Shown here: positions 29,416 through 37,567 of the stretch, piece after piece
Layout: each line of letters begins with the position of its first letter
Position numbering within the stretch: position 1 is the first letter of the stretch
From: Dryocola sp031988645
GTDB lineage: Bacteria; Pseudomonadota; Gammaproteobacteria; Enterobacterales; Enterobacteriaceae
Length of the DNA: 64,000 nucleotides
Assembly: GCF_051307045.1 (NCBI RefSeq)
Contig: NZ_CP150452.1
Span: forward strand, 2,790,001 to 2,854,000
Direction: 5' to 3'
Notes under the pieces: model-generated
What the model saw: the letters and a program-made list of their open reading frames with translations, nothing else
The model's database searches: none
Told to the model about the DNA's origin: nothing
Translations under genes and position numbers: made by a program

Positions 29416-30216
29416 TCACCACCACTCATGAAAATGATGCACCGGACCGATACCCTGCCCCACCTCCAGCGAATCGGCCTCTTCTAACGCCCGGGACAAC
29501 CATTTTTTCGCCGCGAGGATGGTTTGCGGCCAGTCGCCGTAACGTGGTCGAAGGGCGGCCAGCGCGGCAGAAAGCGTGCAGCCCGTACCGTGGGTATTTC
29601 GCGTTTGCACGCGCGGCGCGGTAAAACGCTGCGCGCCTTCGCGGGTAAACAGCCAGTCAGGGCTTTCAGCGTCATCCAGATGCCCGCCTTTCATCAGCAC
29701 GGCCCGGCATCCCATGCCCAACAGCGCATCGCCCTGCTCTTTCATTTCGCGTTCGTTGCGGGCATGCGGCGCGTCAAGCAGCGCCGCCGCCTCGGGAAGG
29801 TTTGGCGTAATCAGCGCCACCTGCGGCAGTAAACGGCGGCGCAGGCTTTCCACCGCACGGGGAGCAAGCAGCGGATCGCCGCTTTTCGCCAGCATGACCG
29901 TGTCCAGCACCACGTTTTGCGCCTGGTAAAAGGCGAGGCGTTCGGCCACCGCCTCAACGATATCCGTTTCTGCCAGCATGCCAATTTTGATGGTATCGAT
30001 CCGCACATCGCTCAGAACCGAGTCGAGCTGGGCGGCGACAAAGTCGGGTTCAATGCGGTAAACCGACTGCACGCCGCGCGTATTCTGTGCCACCAGCGCG
30101 GTAATCACGCTGGCGCCGTAAGCGCCTAACGCCGAGAAGGTTTTCAGATCGGCCTGAATCCCGGCGCCGCCGCTTGGATCGGTGCCGGCGATGGTTAACG
30201 CATTGATTCTTTTCAT
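29416..30216 (-). CDS. thiD: Hydroxymethylpyrimidine/phosphomethylpyrimidine kinase
   Basis: ThiD phosphorylates HMP and then HMP-P to HMP-PP for thiamine synthesis. It has 266 residues from the start at 30216 (MKRINALTIAGTDPSGGAG), the family start; an in-frame Met three codons earlier (30225) is also possible and would overlap thiM. Ribokinase-like fold; the anion-hole motif NTHGTGCTLSAALA lies near residues 206-219. It is the second gene after thiM, under the same TPP riboswitch. Confidence 0.95.
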   Translation of the reverse strand: MKRINALTIAGTDPSGGAGIQADLKTFSALGAYGASVITALVAQNTRGVQSVYRIEPDFVAAQLDSVLSDVRIDTIKIGMLAETDIVEAVAERLAFYQAQNVVLDTVMLAKSGDPLLAPRAVESLRRRLLPQVALITPNLPEAAALLDAPHARNEREMKEQGDALLGMGCRAVLMKGGHLDDAESPDWLFTREGAQRFTAPRVQTRNTHGTGCTLSAALAALRPRYGDWPQTILAAKKWLSRALEEADSLEVGQGIGPVHHFHEWW

Positions 30217-30221
30217 GCCCT

Positions 30222-31010
30222 TCATGCCAGCGCCTCCTCATTGAGAAGATAAAGCGCATCCAGAAACGCCGGGCTAAAGCTGCCGGGACCACGACCGGCG
30301 GCAATCGCCTGCTCGCCGGCCAGTTTCATCAAGCGGCAGGCGGAAGCAACGTTATCCAGCCGGGAACCGGGCTGCGAACAGCAGGCGGCGACCACCGCGG
30401 AAAGCGCGCAGCCGGTGCCGACCACGCGCGTCATCAAAGCGCCCCCGCCGGCAATCGCCCATGAACTGCTGCCATCCGTCACGTAGTCAAGTTCGCCGGT
30501 GACGGCCACAACCGCGCCGGTTTGCTGCGCAAGCTGCCGCGCTGCCGGTAAGGCGCTTAATGCGTCGGCGGTGCTGTCCACACCTCGTCCACCCGCCACC
30601 ACTCCCGCCAGCGCGAGGATTTCGGAAGCGTTGCCGCGAATGGCCGCGGGGCGCAAAGACAGAACGTCATGCGCGAATCGAGTGCGAAAAGTAAGGCCGC
30701 CGACGGCTACGGGATCGAGCACCCATGGAGTGGACGATTCATTTGCCGCATGAACAGCAGCAAGCATTGCACCGCCGTGCTGCGCGGTCAGCGTGCCGAT
30801 ATTAATCAGCAGCGCGTCGGCCAGCGGGCTAAACTGCGCGGCCTCTTCAGGCTCAATCACCATCGCCGGCGACGCGCCGAGGGCAAGCAGAACGTTGGCG
30901 GTGAAGTTTTGCACCACGTCGTTAGTCATACAGTGAACCAAGGGGGAAGAAAGGCGCAGGTTGCGCAGAACGGACGCGGCGCGATGGCCGGGTAACAGGT
31001 CAGGTTGCAT
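30222..31010 (-). CDS. thiM: Hydroxyethylthiazole kinase
   Basis: ThiM phosphorylates the thiazole alcohol in thiamine salvage. It has 262 residues, the usual length. Family marks are the N-terminal PLVHCMTNDVVQNFTANVLLA, the central VLDPVAVG and the nucleotide site VVGTGCALSAVVAA. The start codon at 31010 lies 11 bp from the ribosome site (AGGAG) that directly follows the riboswitch expression-platform hairpin. First gene of thiMD, as in E. coli. Confidence 0.95.
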   Translation of the reverse strand: MQPDLLPGHRAASVLRNLRLSSPLVHCMTNDVVQNFTANVLLALGASPAMVIEPEEAAQFSPLADALLINIGTLTAQHGGAMLAAVHAANESSTPWVLDPVAVGGLTFRTRFAHDVLSLRPAAIRGNASEILALAGVVAGGRGVDSTADALSALPAARQLAQQTGAVVAVTGELDYVTDGSSSWAIAGGGALMTRVVGTGCALSAVVAACCSQPGSRLDNVASACRLMKLAGEQAIAAGRGPGSFSPAFLDALYLLNEEALA

Positions 31011-31020
31011 TACGGGCTCC

Positions 31021-31134
31021 TGTCCGGCGTGAAGAAGGGATGCCGGACAGGCATCTGACTTCCCTACGCTGGCATTATCCAGATCAGGTGGTACGGGTAT
31101 TTCTCAGCCTTCACAAGGAAGGGCACCCCGAGTC
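31021..31134 (-). promoter_or_regulatory. TPP riboswitch (thi box) of thiMD
   Basis: Read on the minus strand, the aptamer spans 31134 to 31057 and has the conserved blocks CGGGGTGCCC, GGCTGAGAAATACCC and ACCTGATCTGGATAATGCC. The closing helix pairs GACT (31134-31131) with AGTC (31060-31057). Next comes an 8-bp hairpin (31049-31042 with 31028-31021) whose 3' arm touches the thiM ribosome site, fitting TPP-dependent control of translation start, as known for E. coli thiM. Confidence 0.95.
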
Positions 31135-31591
31135 ATGTAGTTTGAATCTCTTTACTTTTTGCCAGATTAGGGGAAGTCGCCTGCTGACGCAAGCCCGCCT
31201 TTCCGGTCAGCGGCGCCATCAGGATAAAGCAGATAAAAGAAGTTATTGATACTCTTTATCGTTCTCTTTTAATTCCTTGCCTGTTATTGGCCTGATAACC
31301 CAAGCGGATTTTTAATCCGTTAAGACCAGGCAACCATAAATGAAGCCGCCTGTAAGTTATATGATTTGAGGATTATTCCTGGAGAAATCTTTTCCCTTTA
31401 ATTTAGTATCCGCTGAAATAACCCCAGCCAGCACAGTAAACATGACACGTCAACAATTAAACCACCAGGAACAATACATATTATTTAAATAAGTATCTTT
31501 CTTTATAAATCTCTTTCACATCCATATAACAAACCTAACGTTTTCAGGCGGGTTTATTGCTTCAGGGCGCTTTAGCCATTAATGCTAAAGG

Positions 31592-31640
31592 TTGATCCGG
31601 ATCAATACTGGGAAGATTATTAAAAGTGATAGTAACGGCT
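31592..31640 (+). promoter_or_regulatory. Probable class II FNR-type promoter
   Basis: TTGATCCGGATCAA (31592-31605) is a perfect match to the FNR consensus TTGAT-N4-ATCAA. A -10-like GATAGT (31628-31633) predicts a start at about 31640, placing the dyad centre at -41.5, the standard position for FNR activation. It points toward the YadA-like gene about 280 bp downstream. The site match is seen; oxygen control is inferred. Confidence 0.55.
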
Positions 31641-31740
31641 CAAAATCAATATTCATTTGGTTTGCAAAAAGTATCTTTTTTAATCTTTCATAAATTATAA
31701 AAACCGTGTCGCCAGGCAGGATGACCACCTCCTTTATAAG

Positions 31741-31770
31741 TAATTAATACCCACTTTGGGGTATTAATTA
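31741..31770. repeat. Perfect 12-bp inverted repeat in leader
   Basis: TAATTAATACCC (31741-31752) and its exact reverse complement (31759-31770) flank a 6-nt loop. There is no T run after it, so it may be an operator for an unknown regulator or an mRNA leader hairpin rather than a terminator. Confidence 0.6.
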
Positions 31771-31918
31771 TAGAGGGTTATTTCGAATGAAATTAAGGAT
31801 GAACTTTCATATGAAATTTATTAATTCAGGTTTATATGTATTCGGTTAACAGGTTTTAAAGCGAAACGTTTTATTGCGTTTAACCACAAAGTCCCTTAAT
31901 TCATTGTGAGTTTTGAAA

Positions 31919-33123
31919 ATGAAATCTCGTGTTACATCTATGGTTGCTATTGCTGTTTTATCTGCCGTGTCTTCTTTCGCCCATGCTGATGGCGTCAGCT
32001 TTATTGATAACCTGGTGGCGAATCACACTAGTTTTGCTGAGGCGCAAAAAGAGTGGGATCGCATGGATGAAGGCGAACGTAATCAGGCACGCCAGTATGA
32101 GGCGGAGATGGGTTATAAGTACACTATCGACCTGAGTAACCAAAACAATAATAACCAGGCTGCTGAAGATCTGAGCCATGAAAACCGTTTTGCACAAACC
32201 GGTACTAACCGCAACTGGACCTATTCAACCGGCGTGGCTACCCAACCCCAGGTAACACAAGGCGCTCAACAGGCCCCTTCGATGATGAAAACCGCTACTG
32301 TGGTGGACGATCAGCATGTTAATGCTCCGGCTCAGGTTGTGCAGAAAACCCCAATGACGCCTGTTATAGCCGTACCTGAAAAAATAACTAAAAATGATCC
32401 GACCGGTAAACCCATTATTGCCCCGGTGATGCCAGCGCAAAGCGTACCTGTGCCGGTAGCTAAAACCCCTGGCATAGACGCTACCCTGATGAAAGCTATT
32501 GAGCTCAACGCGCAACGTTCATTAATTGCGCCGCCTAAGCTTGCTCAGCCTGTGGCGGTTCCCAGCCTAAACGCAAGCGCTATGAAAGCTAACGAGCTGA
32601 ATGCTCAACATAAAAACGCTGTAGATAAAGCACCTTCTGTCATCGCGAGCAGCTATCGTGCTGTTGTAATACAGAAGCAATCAGCGCTTGTTAAAGTAGC
32701 TAAGCCTGCGACGCTGGTTAAACAGACGCAGCCTGTTACCACTTACGCTAACAACGGCGTCTCTAATCAAGCTCGCGGGCGCCCGTCCTCGCCGCTTCTC
32801 ATGCGGTAAGCAACATTGCCAGTCGCCAACAATCTTTTGAACAAAGCACCAACAGCCGCTTCTCTGATATTGAAAAACAGCAATCAGACGATCGTAAAGA
32901 ATACCGTAGCGGGATTGCGGGCGTGGGCGCTATCGCTGGATTGCACTATGTGGAAAACACCGATAATAGCGTAGCCGTCGGCGCCGCTGATTTTAAAGAT
33001 TCGCAAGGCTATGCGCTCGGTTATCGTCATAAGTTTGCAGATAACGCGGCCGCGACTATTTCTGCTGCTGATACATCTAATGGCGATGCTGTGGTTGCTG
33101 TTTCCGCAGCCGTAGGCTGGTAA
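31919..33123 (+). pseudogene. YadA-anchored trimeric autotransporter-like protein, frameshifted as read
   Basis: Residues 1-23 form a signal peptide ending FAHA. The passenger (about residues 24-290) is unlike known adhesin heads: Gln/Asn-rich, then Pro/Val/Ala/Lys-rich, with two copies of a motif ending MKAIELNAQ and MKANELNAQ. The C-terminus, in another frame from about 32779, has a short coiled-coil part (ASRQQSFEQSTNS) and a YadA-like anchor (YRSGIAGVGAIAGLHY, AVGAADFKDSQGYALGYRH, final VSAAVGW) expected to form the trimeric outer-membrane barrel. The break lies in GGGCGCCC (32777-32784); reading it as GGCGCC restores one protein of about 400 residues. Start 31919 is an ATG with GTGAG upstream; an in-frame TTG lies at 31913. 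AT-rich, probably acquired. Confidence 0.75.
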
Positions 33124-33190
33124 ACGCTTTTAATTCTGCTCCTGCAATTTATCCGGAAGCTTAATTCATCATTAACGTTAGAGACTTTAA

Positions 33191-33409
33191 ATGAAAAAGT
33201 TTATTTGCGTAGCTGTAATTCTGTTAAGTGGCTGTACAACTCAAGCGGATAGATTAGCTAAATGTCAGAGTTTAGGCGTTAGCATTGATACCTGTTATGC
33301 GAAAGACATGGATCGCCAAACGGCAATGGAAACTGTTTACCAGAAACAAGCATTAAAAAATAGCGCTAAAGCATTGGATGAGGCAGAGCACAAACAACCT
33401 AATAATTAG
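33191..33409 (+). CDS. Small predicted lipoprotein, 72 residues
   Basis: The N-terminus is a lipoprotein signal with lipobox LSGC (cysteine at residue 15), so the mature form is about 58 residues, hydrophilic, with two further cysteines and a helical, charged C-terminus (QALKNSAKALDEAEHK). No family is recognised. Thr at +2 after the Cys predicts outer-membrane sorting by Lol rules. It follows the YadA-like gene by 67 bp in the same AT-rich block and may be co-transcribed. Confidence 0.7.
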   Translation: MKKFICVAVILLSGCTTQADRLAKCQSLGVSIDTCYAKDMDRQTAMETVYQKQALKNSAKALDEAEHKQPNN

Positions 33410-33533
33410 GGTTTTTGCATAAAAAATTAACAACAGGAAATTCTGTTGCCGGTTATTTGAACGTGTCAGGCGTTTTCCCGCACAGAGCCGTTCTACTAAT
33501 ATTAGAAAGTTATCAGATTATAGAGGTGATGTT

Positions 33534-33902
33534 ATGAAAAAATTATTCCTTGCCGTAGCTGTTTCTTCACTCATGGTGAGCAACGCTTTCGCTATTAGCC
33601 ACTCTCATCGTGATGAGTTAGCTAAATCGGGCTGTACGCAGGTGCAGGAAGCCAACGGGCAATGTAACACTGCCGCCGCTACCGCTCCTCATAAAAATAA
33701 AACGATCGTCAAGCATTACGACGGAATGAAAATCGAATGGAAACAGAATGAAGGGGTGAAGGTTGACGGCAAGCCGGCTTCATTAGTTGAAAACGGCAGC
33801 GATGGCGCAACCTGGCAACAGGGCATCTATAAAATCATCACCTATAAAAATCAGAAAATAGCAGTGTTGGAAAATGACGTATTCAAAGGTTACGCAAAAT
33901 AA
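33534..33902 (+). CDS. Small secreted protein of unknown function, 122 residues
   Basis: A typical Sec signal (KKLFLAVAVSSLMVSNAFA) ends near residue 20. The mature part has two cysteines (GCTQVQEANGQC) that could form a disulfide, and a beta-rich C-terminal half. The ribosome site AGAGGTGA lies upstream of the ATG at 33534. No family recognised. It is the third exported-protein gene in a row in the AT-rich block, which may point to a shared envelope or surface role; that is inference. Confidence 0.72.
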   Translation: MKKLFLAVAVSSLMVSNAFAISHSHRDELAKSGCTQVQEANGQCNTAAATAPHKNKTIVKHYDGMKIEWKQNEGVKVDGKPASLVENGSDGATWQQGIYKIITYKNQKIAVLENDVFKGYAK

Positions 33903-33957
33903 TTTTTTAGATTTCGTCTCTAAAAAAATAAAAGCTTAATCAACATATTTGCCTGGT

Positions 33958-34140
33958 TCAGACTTTCTGTCTGCCAAATCTGCTTAACCAGGGATGGTTT
34001 TGTTGCAGGAACAGGCCGATAACGGCCGCAGCCGGGCTGGACGCAGAATGACCAGCCTTAACGGCCTGCTTAACCGCTTCAATATTAAACGCTGCGGGAT
34101 AATGCTTTCGCTCATGGCGCCGTTTCAGCCTTGTAAACGC
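33958..34140 (-). mobile_element. Decayed IS3-family orfA fragment
   Basis: On the minus strand the sequence encodes KHYPAAFNIEAVKQAVKAGH followed by SASS, very like the helix-turn-helix start of IS3-family OrfA proteins (YPEEFKIEAVKQVVDRGYS type). A continuation resembling the next helix (ATKPSLVKQIWQTES) is in another frame. No OrfB, inverted repeats or target duplication were found, so this is a relic marking the right edge of the acquired block. Confidence 0.45.
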
Positions 34141-34303
34141 CCCTTTGAAACCGCCGCATCGCGGTTTGTACATCTCCTTATGAGTAACCCTTCGCCAACA
34201 CAAGCTGAGTCAGACAAAGAGAGCTATTTTTCCTGTAAATAACGGGTATCCTTAGCCGGTTGCTTTCAACTCGTTACTTTCGAATTCCTGGGTACCATCT
34301 GCT

Positions 34304-36726
34304 ATGCAAAAAATGTTAAGAGTGCCGTTGTTACTGGCATTGTTGTCCTGTCTGATGTTTACACCGTTTGTGTCTCAGGCGGATGAAAGCACAGGGCAAA
34401 CCGAGGTTGAAAAACCGGTAAAAGTTAACGCCAGCGCCGAGCTGCCGGCGCTGCAAAAACGACTGGACTCGTTAAAACAGCGCGTTTCCGCCGCGAAGGC
34501 CGACAAGCAGTTCACCACCCTGAACGACGACGCGCAGAAGCTCGTCAGCGATGCCGATAAGCTGGCCGTGGCGCTCGCCCCCCAGCTGACGCAGGTTCAG
34601 GCCCAGCTGGACGTCCTTGGCCCGGCGCCGGCCCCCGGCACGCTGACGGAAACCCCGCAGGTTATCAGCCAGCGTAAGCAGCTAAACAACAGCAAAACCC
34701 TTCTTACCACGCAAATTGAGCAAACCAGGGCTATCGCCGTTGGCGCGCAAAACCTGTCGGCACAAATCTCCGGCCTGCGCCGCGACGCGCTGAAAACGCA
34801 GATAGCCCTTAACACCGGCAGCATTCTGAGCGAGAAGTTCTGGACGCCGCTTCTTGACCCGAGTGATAAAGACGCCGGCCGCTTTAGCGACTTTGGTTCA
34901 CAGGTTAGCGATGCCTGGAGCCAGGCATGGGATGAAGAATGGCGTTTCGGCACCGGCTTCTATCTGCTGCTCGCGCTTGGCATCGGCCTGTTCGGGCGCC
35001 GGGCGCTGGACATGCCGATTAACTGGATCCTGCCGCGCTGGCTGCCGCAGGGACGTTTCCGCCGCAGCTTCCTCGCCTGCTTCACCACCTTGAGCACCAT
35101 GCTGACGCTGGGTATCAGCATGCAGCTGCTGTGCTATATTTTCACGCGCCTGCCGGACACCTCCGCGCAGGTGCTCGAGTTTGCCGAGCAGCTTGTCGAG
35201 CTGACCTATTTCTCGGCGATCATCGCCGGCCTGGGGATTGCGCTGTTGTCCAACCGCCATCCTTCCTGGCGTCTGCCGGGCATTGCCGATCCGCTGGCCA
35301 AAACGCTGGCCTCGTTCCCTATCCTGCTGGCGACCTTTATCTTTATTTTCGGCATCATCGAACAGCTTAACGCGCTGGTCGGTGCCAGCATCGACGCCAC
35401 CCTGTTCGGTAACGGTTTGTCGGCGCTGCTGGTCGCCATTAACTGCCTCGTCGCCCCTATCCGCGTTAACCGCATGCGCCGTAAAATGCGCGCGGACGGC
35501 GTGCAAACCGAGGCGCGCTCGACGCTTGCCGGCATTATCCACCTTATTATCAGCCTGACGGCTTTCGTGATCCTGATGGCGCTGCTCATCGGCTACATTC
35601 CGCTGGCGCGTTTTGTGACCTTCGAGCTACTGTGGATTGGCCTGGTGGTGAGCTGCCTGTATCTGCTTATCCACTTCGTGGTGGATTTATGCGAAAGCGC
35701 GTTCTCCCCGACCACCCACAGCGGCAAAATCCTGAAAAGCACGCTGAGCGTTAACGATCGTCACCTGTCGCTCGCTTCCACCCTGTTATCCGCCGTGGGC
35801 AAAACCGCCCTGCTGCTGATGGCCGCCGTTGCGCTGCTTAACGGCACCTTCGGCACCACGACGCCGCTGGAACTGCTGAATAAAATTGTCGATATCTGGG
35901 GCGGTAAAGGGCTCGAAGGGATGAACATCATCCCGGCCCATGCGGTCAACGCCTTGCTGTGCCTGGCGATCGGCTGGTATATGCTGCGCTCCACGCGTCG
36001 CTGGCTGGATAACGATTTTCTGCCGAAAACTATGATGGACAGAGGCCTGCGCGCCTCGCTGGTCACCCTGTTTACCAACGTAGGCTATGTGCTTATCATC
36101 ATGCTGACGCTCTCGATGCTGGGCATTGAGTGGAACAAGCTTGCGTGGATCGTCAGCGCCCTGTCGGTAGGTATCGGTTTTGGCCTGCAGGAGATTGTGA
36201 AGAACTTTATCTCCGGTCTTATTCTGCTCACCGAACGGCCGGTAAAAGTGGGCGATTTGGTCAGCATCAGCGGCGTCGAGGGCGATATTCGCCGCATCAA
36301 CGTGCGCGCCACGGAAATTCAGCTCGGCGATAAATCCACGGTCATCGTACCGAATTCACAGCTTATTTCGCAGAACGTGCGCAACGCCACTATGGGCAAC
36401 GCGCAGGGCGTGGCAACTATCACGCTGACCTTCCCGCTGGATATCGACCCCGAGCAGGTGCGCAATTTACTGCTTGAGGGCCCTATAACCTGCATGAATC
36501 TATTCTGGAAACCCCGGCGCCATCGGTGAGCTTTAAAGAGCTGGGACCAACCGGCATTGTGCTGAGCGTGACCGGCTATGTGAACAGCCCGCGCATGGTT
36601 AGCTCAACGCGCAGCGACCTGCTGTATGAAATCCTCAAGATGCTGCGCGAGGCGGATATCAGCCTTAGCCAGACGCAGACGATGATTATCGACCGGCCCG
36701 CAAACAGGCTGACAGCGAAAGAATAA
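34304..36726 (+). pseudogene. DUF3772 mechanosensitive channel of the MscS family, frameshifted as read
   Basis: Signal peptide (residues 1-26, ending VSQA), then a periplasmic coiled-coil/DUF3772 region (about 30-230), around ten membrane helices, and an MscS pore and beta domain: GIGFGLQEIVKNFISGLILL is the TM3-like lining segment and VGDLVSISGVEGDIRRINVR starts the beta domain. Such channels open on membrane tension to release solutes in hypo-osmotic shock. The frame breaks at GGGCCC 36478-36483; reading it as GGCC (removing one G and one C) restores the last 70 residues and gives about 806 residues. It is a large MscS paralogue distinct from YbiO. A strong terminator follows. Confidence 0.85.
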
Positions 36727-36731
36727 CGCCC

Positions 36732-36769
36732 CGGGTCACGGCAGATTACAGGCCGTGACCCGTTTTTTT
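36732..36769 (+). terminator. Rho-independent terminator of the mechanosensitive channel gene
   Basis: An 11-bp GC-rich stem (36732-36742 with 36752-36762) is followed directly by seven T residues, 5 bp after the stop codon. Confidence 0.9.
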
Positions 36770-36781
36770 CGAACATCACCG

Positions 36782-36930
36782 TTAAAAATGTAAAAAGCGC
36801 TTAAGGATGCCTGGAATACGCAAGCCCGCCACAACAAATATTATTACCCACGCATAACCTGCTTCCGTGATAAAAATGCTCAGCGCGACGCTGACCGCAG
36901 CAAGAAACCGTTAATTAAACTGGCGAAGCG
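36782..36930 (-). pseudogene. Possible 3' remnant of a small membrane protein gene
   Basis: The minus strand reads FLAAVSVALSIFITEAG and continues through YAWVIIFVVAGLRIPGI to a stop at 36782; upstream, RFASLINGF is in a neighbouring frame. The pattern of two hydrophobic helices with a basic tail looks like the end of a membrane protein whose 5' part has been lost. No family is recognised, and chance is not excluded. It lies in the otherwise gene-free stretch 36780-37050. Confidence 0.3.
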
Positions 36931-37050
36931 GATATATTATCGGATTTTTATTTATAACTCGCCTTTGATTTTACAACCCTTTTTAAATTTATAGCAGCTT
37001 AACGCCGCCGACAGCTATGCCGCTTCGCTCGCGGTAATAAGGGTAAATAA

Positions 37051-37078
37051 CTATACTTCGAGGGTAGCAAAATGCTAC
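37051..37078 (+). promoter_or_regulatory. Probable sigma-S promoter and leader hairpin
   Basis: CTATACTT (37051-37058) matches the extended -10 element preferred by RpoS, giving a start near 37064. The new transcript would open with a small hairpin, GTAGCA/TGCTAC (37064-37069 with 37073-37078), then reach the first small gene at 37096. No good -35 is seen, as is common for sigma-S promoters. Confidence 0.55.
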
Positions 37079-37095
37079 TTACCCTAGCGGAGTTT

Positions 37096-37197
37096 ATGAT
37101 GAAAAACATTATTTTGCAGGTTTCAAAAGATCAGCCGAAGACCCCGAAAAAAACGCCTAAAGATGATGACAAGAAACCTAAACAAAACCAGAAATGA
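37096..37197 (+). CDS. Very small lysine-rich protein, 33 residues
   Basis: Starts at 37096 or at the next codon, also ATG (37099). The ribosome site is GCGGAG a few bases upstream. The first ten residues (MMKNIILQVS) are neutral and partly hydrophobic; the rest is lysine and proline rich with short repeats (PKTPKKTPKDDDKKPKQ), strongly basic and likely disordered. It is directly downstream of the predicted sigma-S promoter and 44 bp before the acidic small gene. No known family recognised. Confidence 0.6.
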   Translation: MMKNIILQVSKDQPKTPKKTPKDDDKKPKQNQK

Positions 37198-37241
37198 GTT
37201 TTGATTAGCCGAATGAACGCAGGTTTTAGCTGGAGGTTTTT

Positions 37242-37391
37242 ATGTCCGAACGTCCTGATTTCGTTGATCCGCTTCCTGATGATGAACCTGTTCCTCGCGT
37301 GCCTGACGATGAGGAACCTTTACCGGATGATTTCGATCCAGAAGACCCAGACGAGATTATTGAACCTGGCGATCCTGTAAGGCCATTATAG
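37242..37391 (+). CDS. Very small acidic, proline-rich protein, 49 residues
   Basis: The ATG at 37242 follows a strong ribosome site (TGGAGG) 7 bp upstream. About 40 percent of residues are Asp or Glu and about a quarter Pro, in repeats such as LPDDEPVPRVPDDEEP. No signal, membrane segment or cysteine. It is likely disordered and carries a charge opposite to the preceding small protein. No family recognised; coding is supported by start context and regular codon pattern. Confidence 0.6.
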   Translation: MSERPDFVDPLPDDEPVPRVPDDEEPLPDDFDPEDPDEIIEPGDPVRPL

Positions 37392-37567
37392 TTAATTTGA
37401 TAAGCCGCAGGGATGAAATGCTCTTTAGGAATTAGATCAGTTCTCCGGCGGCTTTAAGTTTTAATTTTCCAGACGGTCCTTCACAGAATTTAAATTAAGG
37501 ACTAGATTTTAATTTTACACATCCTTTTCCATCCTCACTTTCCAAGCTGAAAATAGGGAGATCTGTC

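Larger units (their letters stand above)
31250..31918. other. Long AT-rich leader/intergenic region of the accessory island
   Basis: About 670 bp with no believable gene on either strand. It holds several symmetric elements: a CTTTAGC/GCTAAAG inverted repeat (about 31570-31590), the FNR-type dyad at 31592, and a 12-bp perfect inverted repeat at 31741. GC content drops sharply relative to thiMD. If transcription starts near 31640, the YadA-like gene has a leader of about 280 nt. Confidence 0.6.

Noticed and set aside
33994..34242. Plus-strand frame of 82 codons downstream of the small secreted protein
   Set aside because: It lies opposite the IS3 orfA relic, has no good start context and no recognisable feature.
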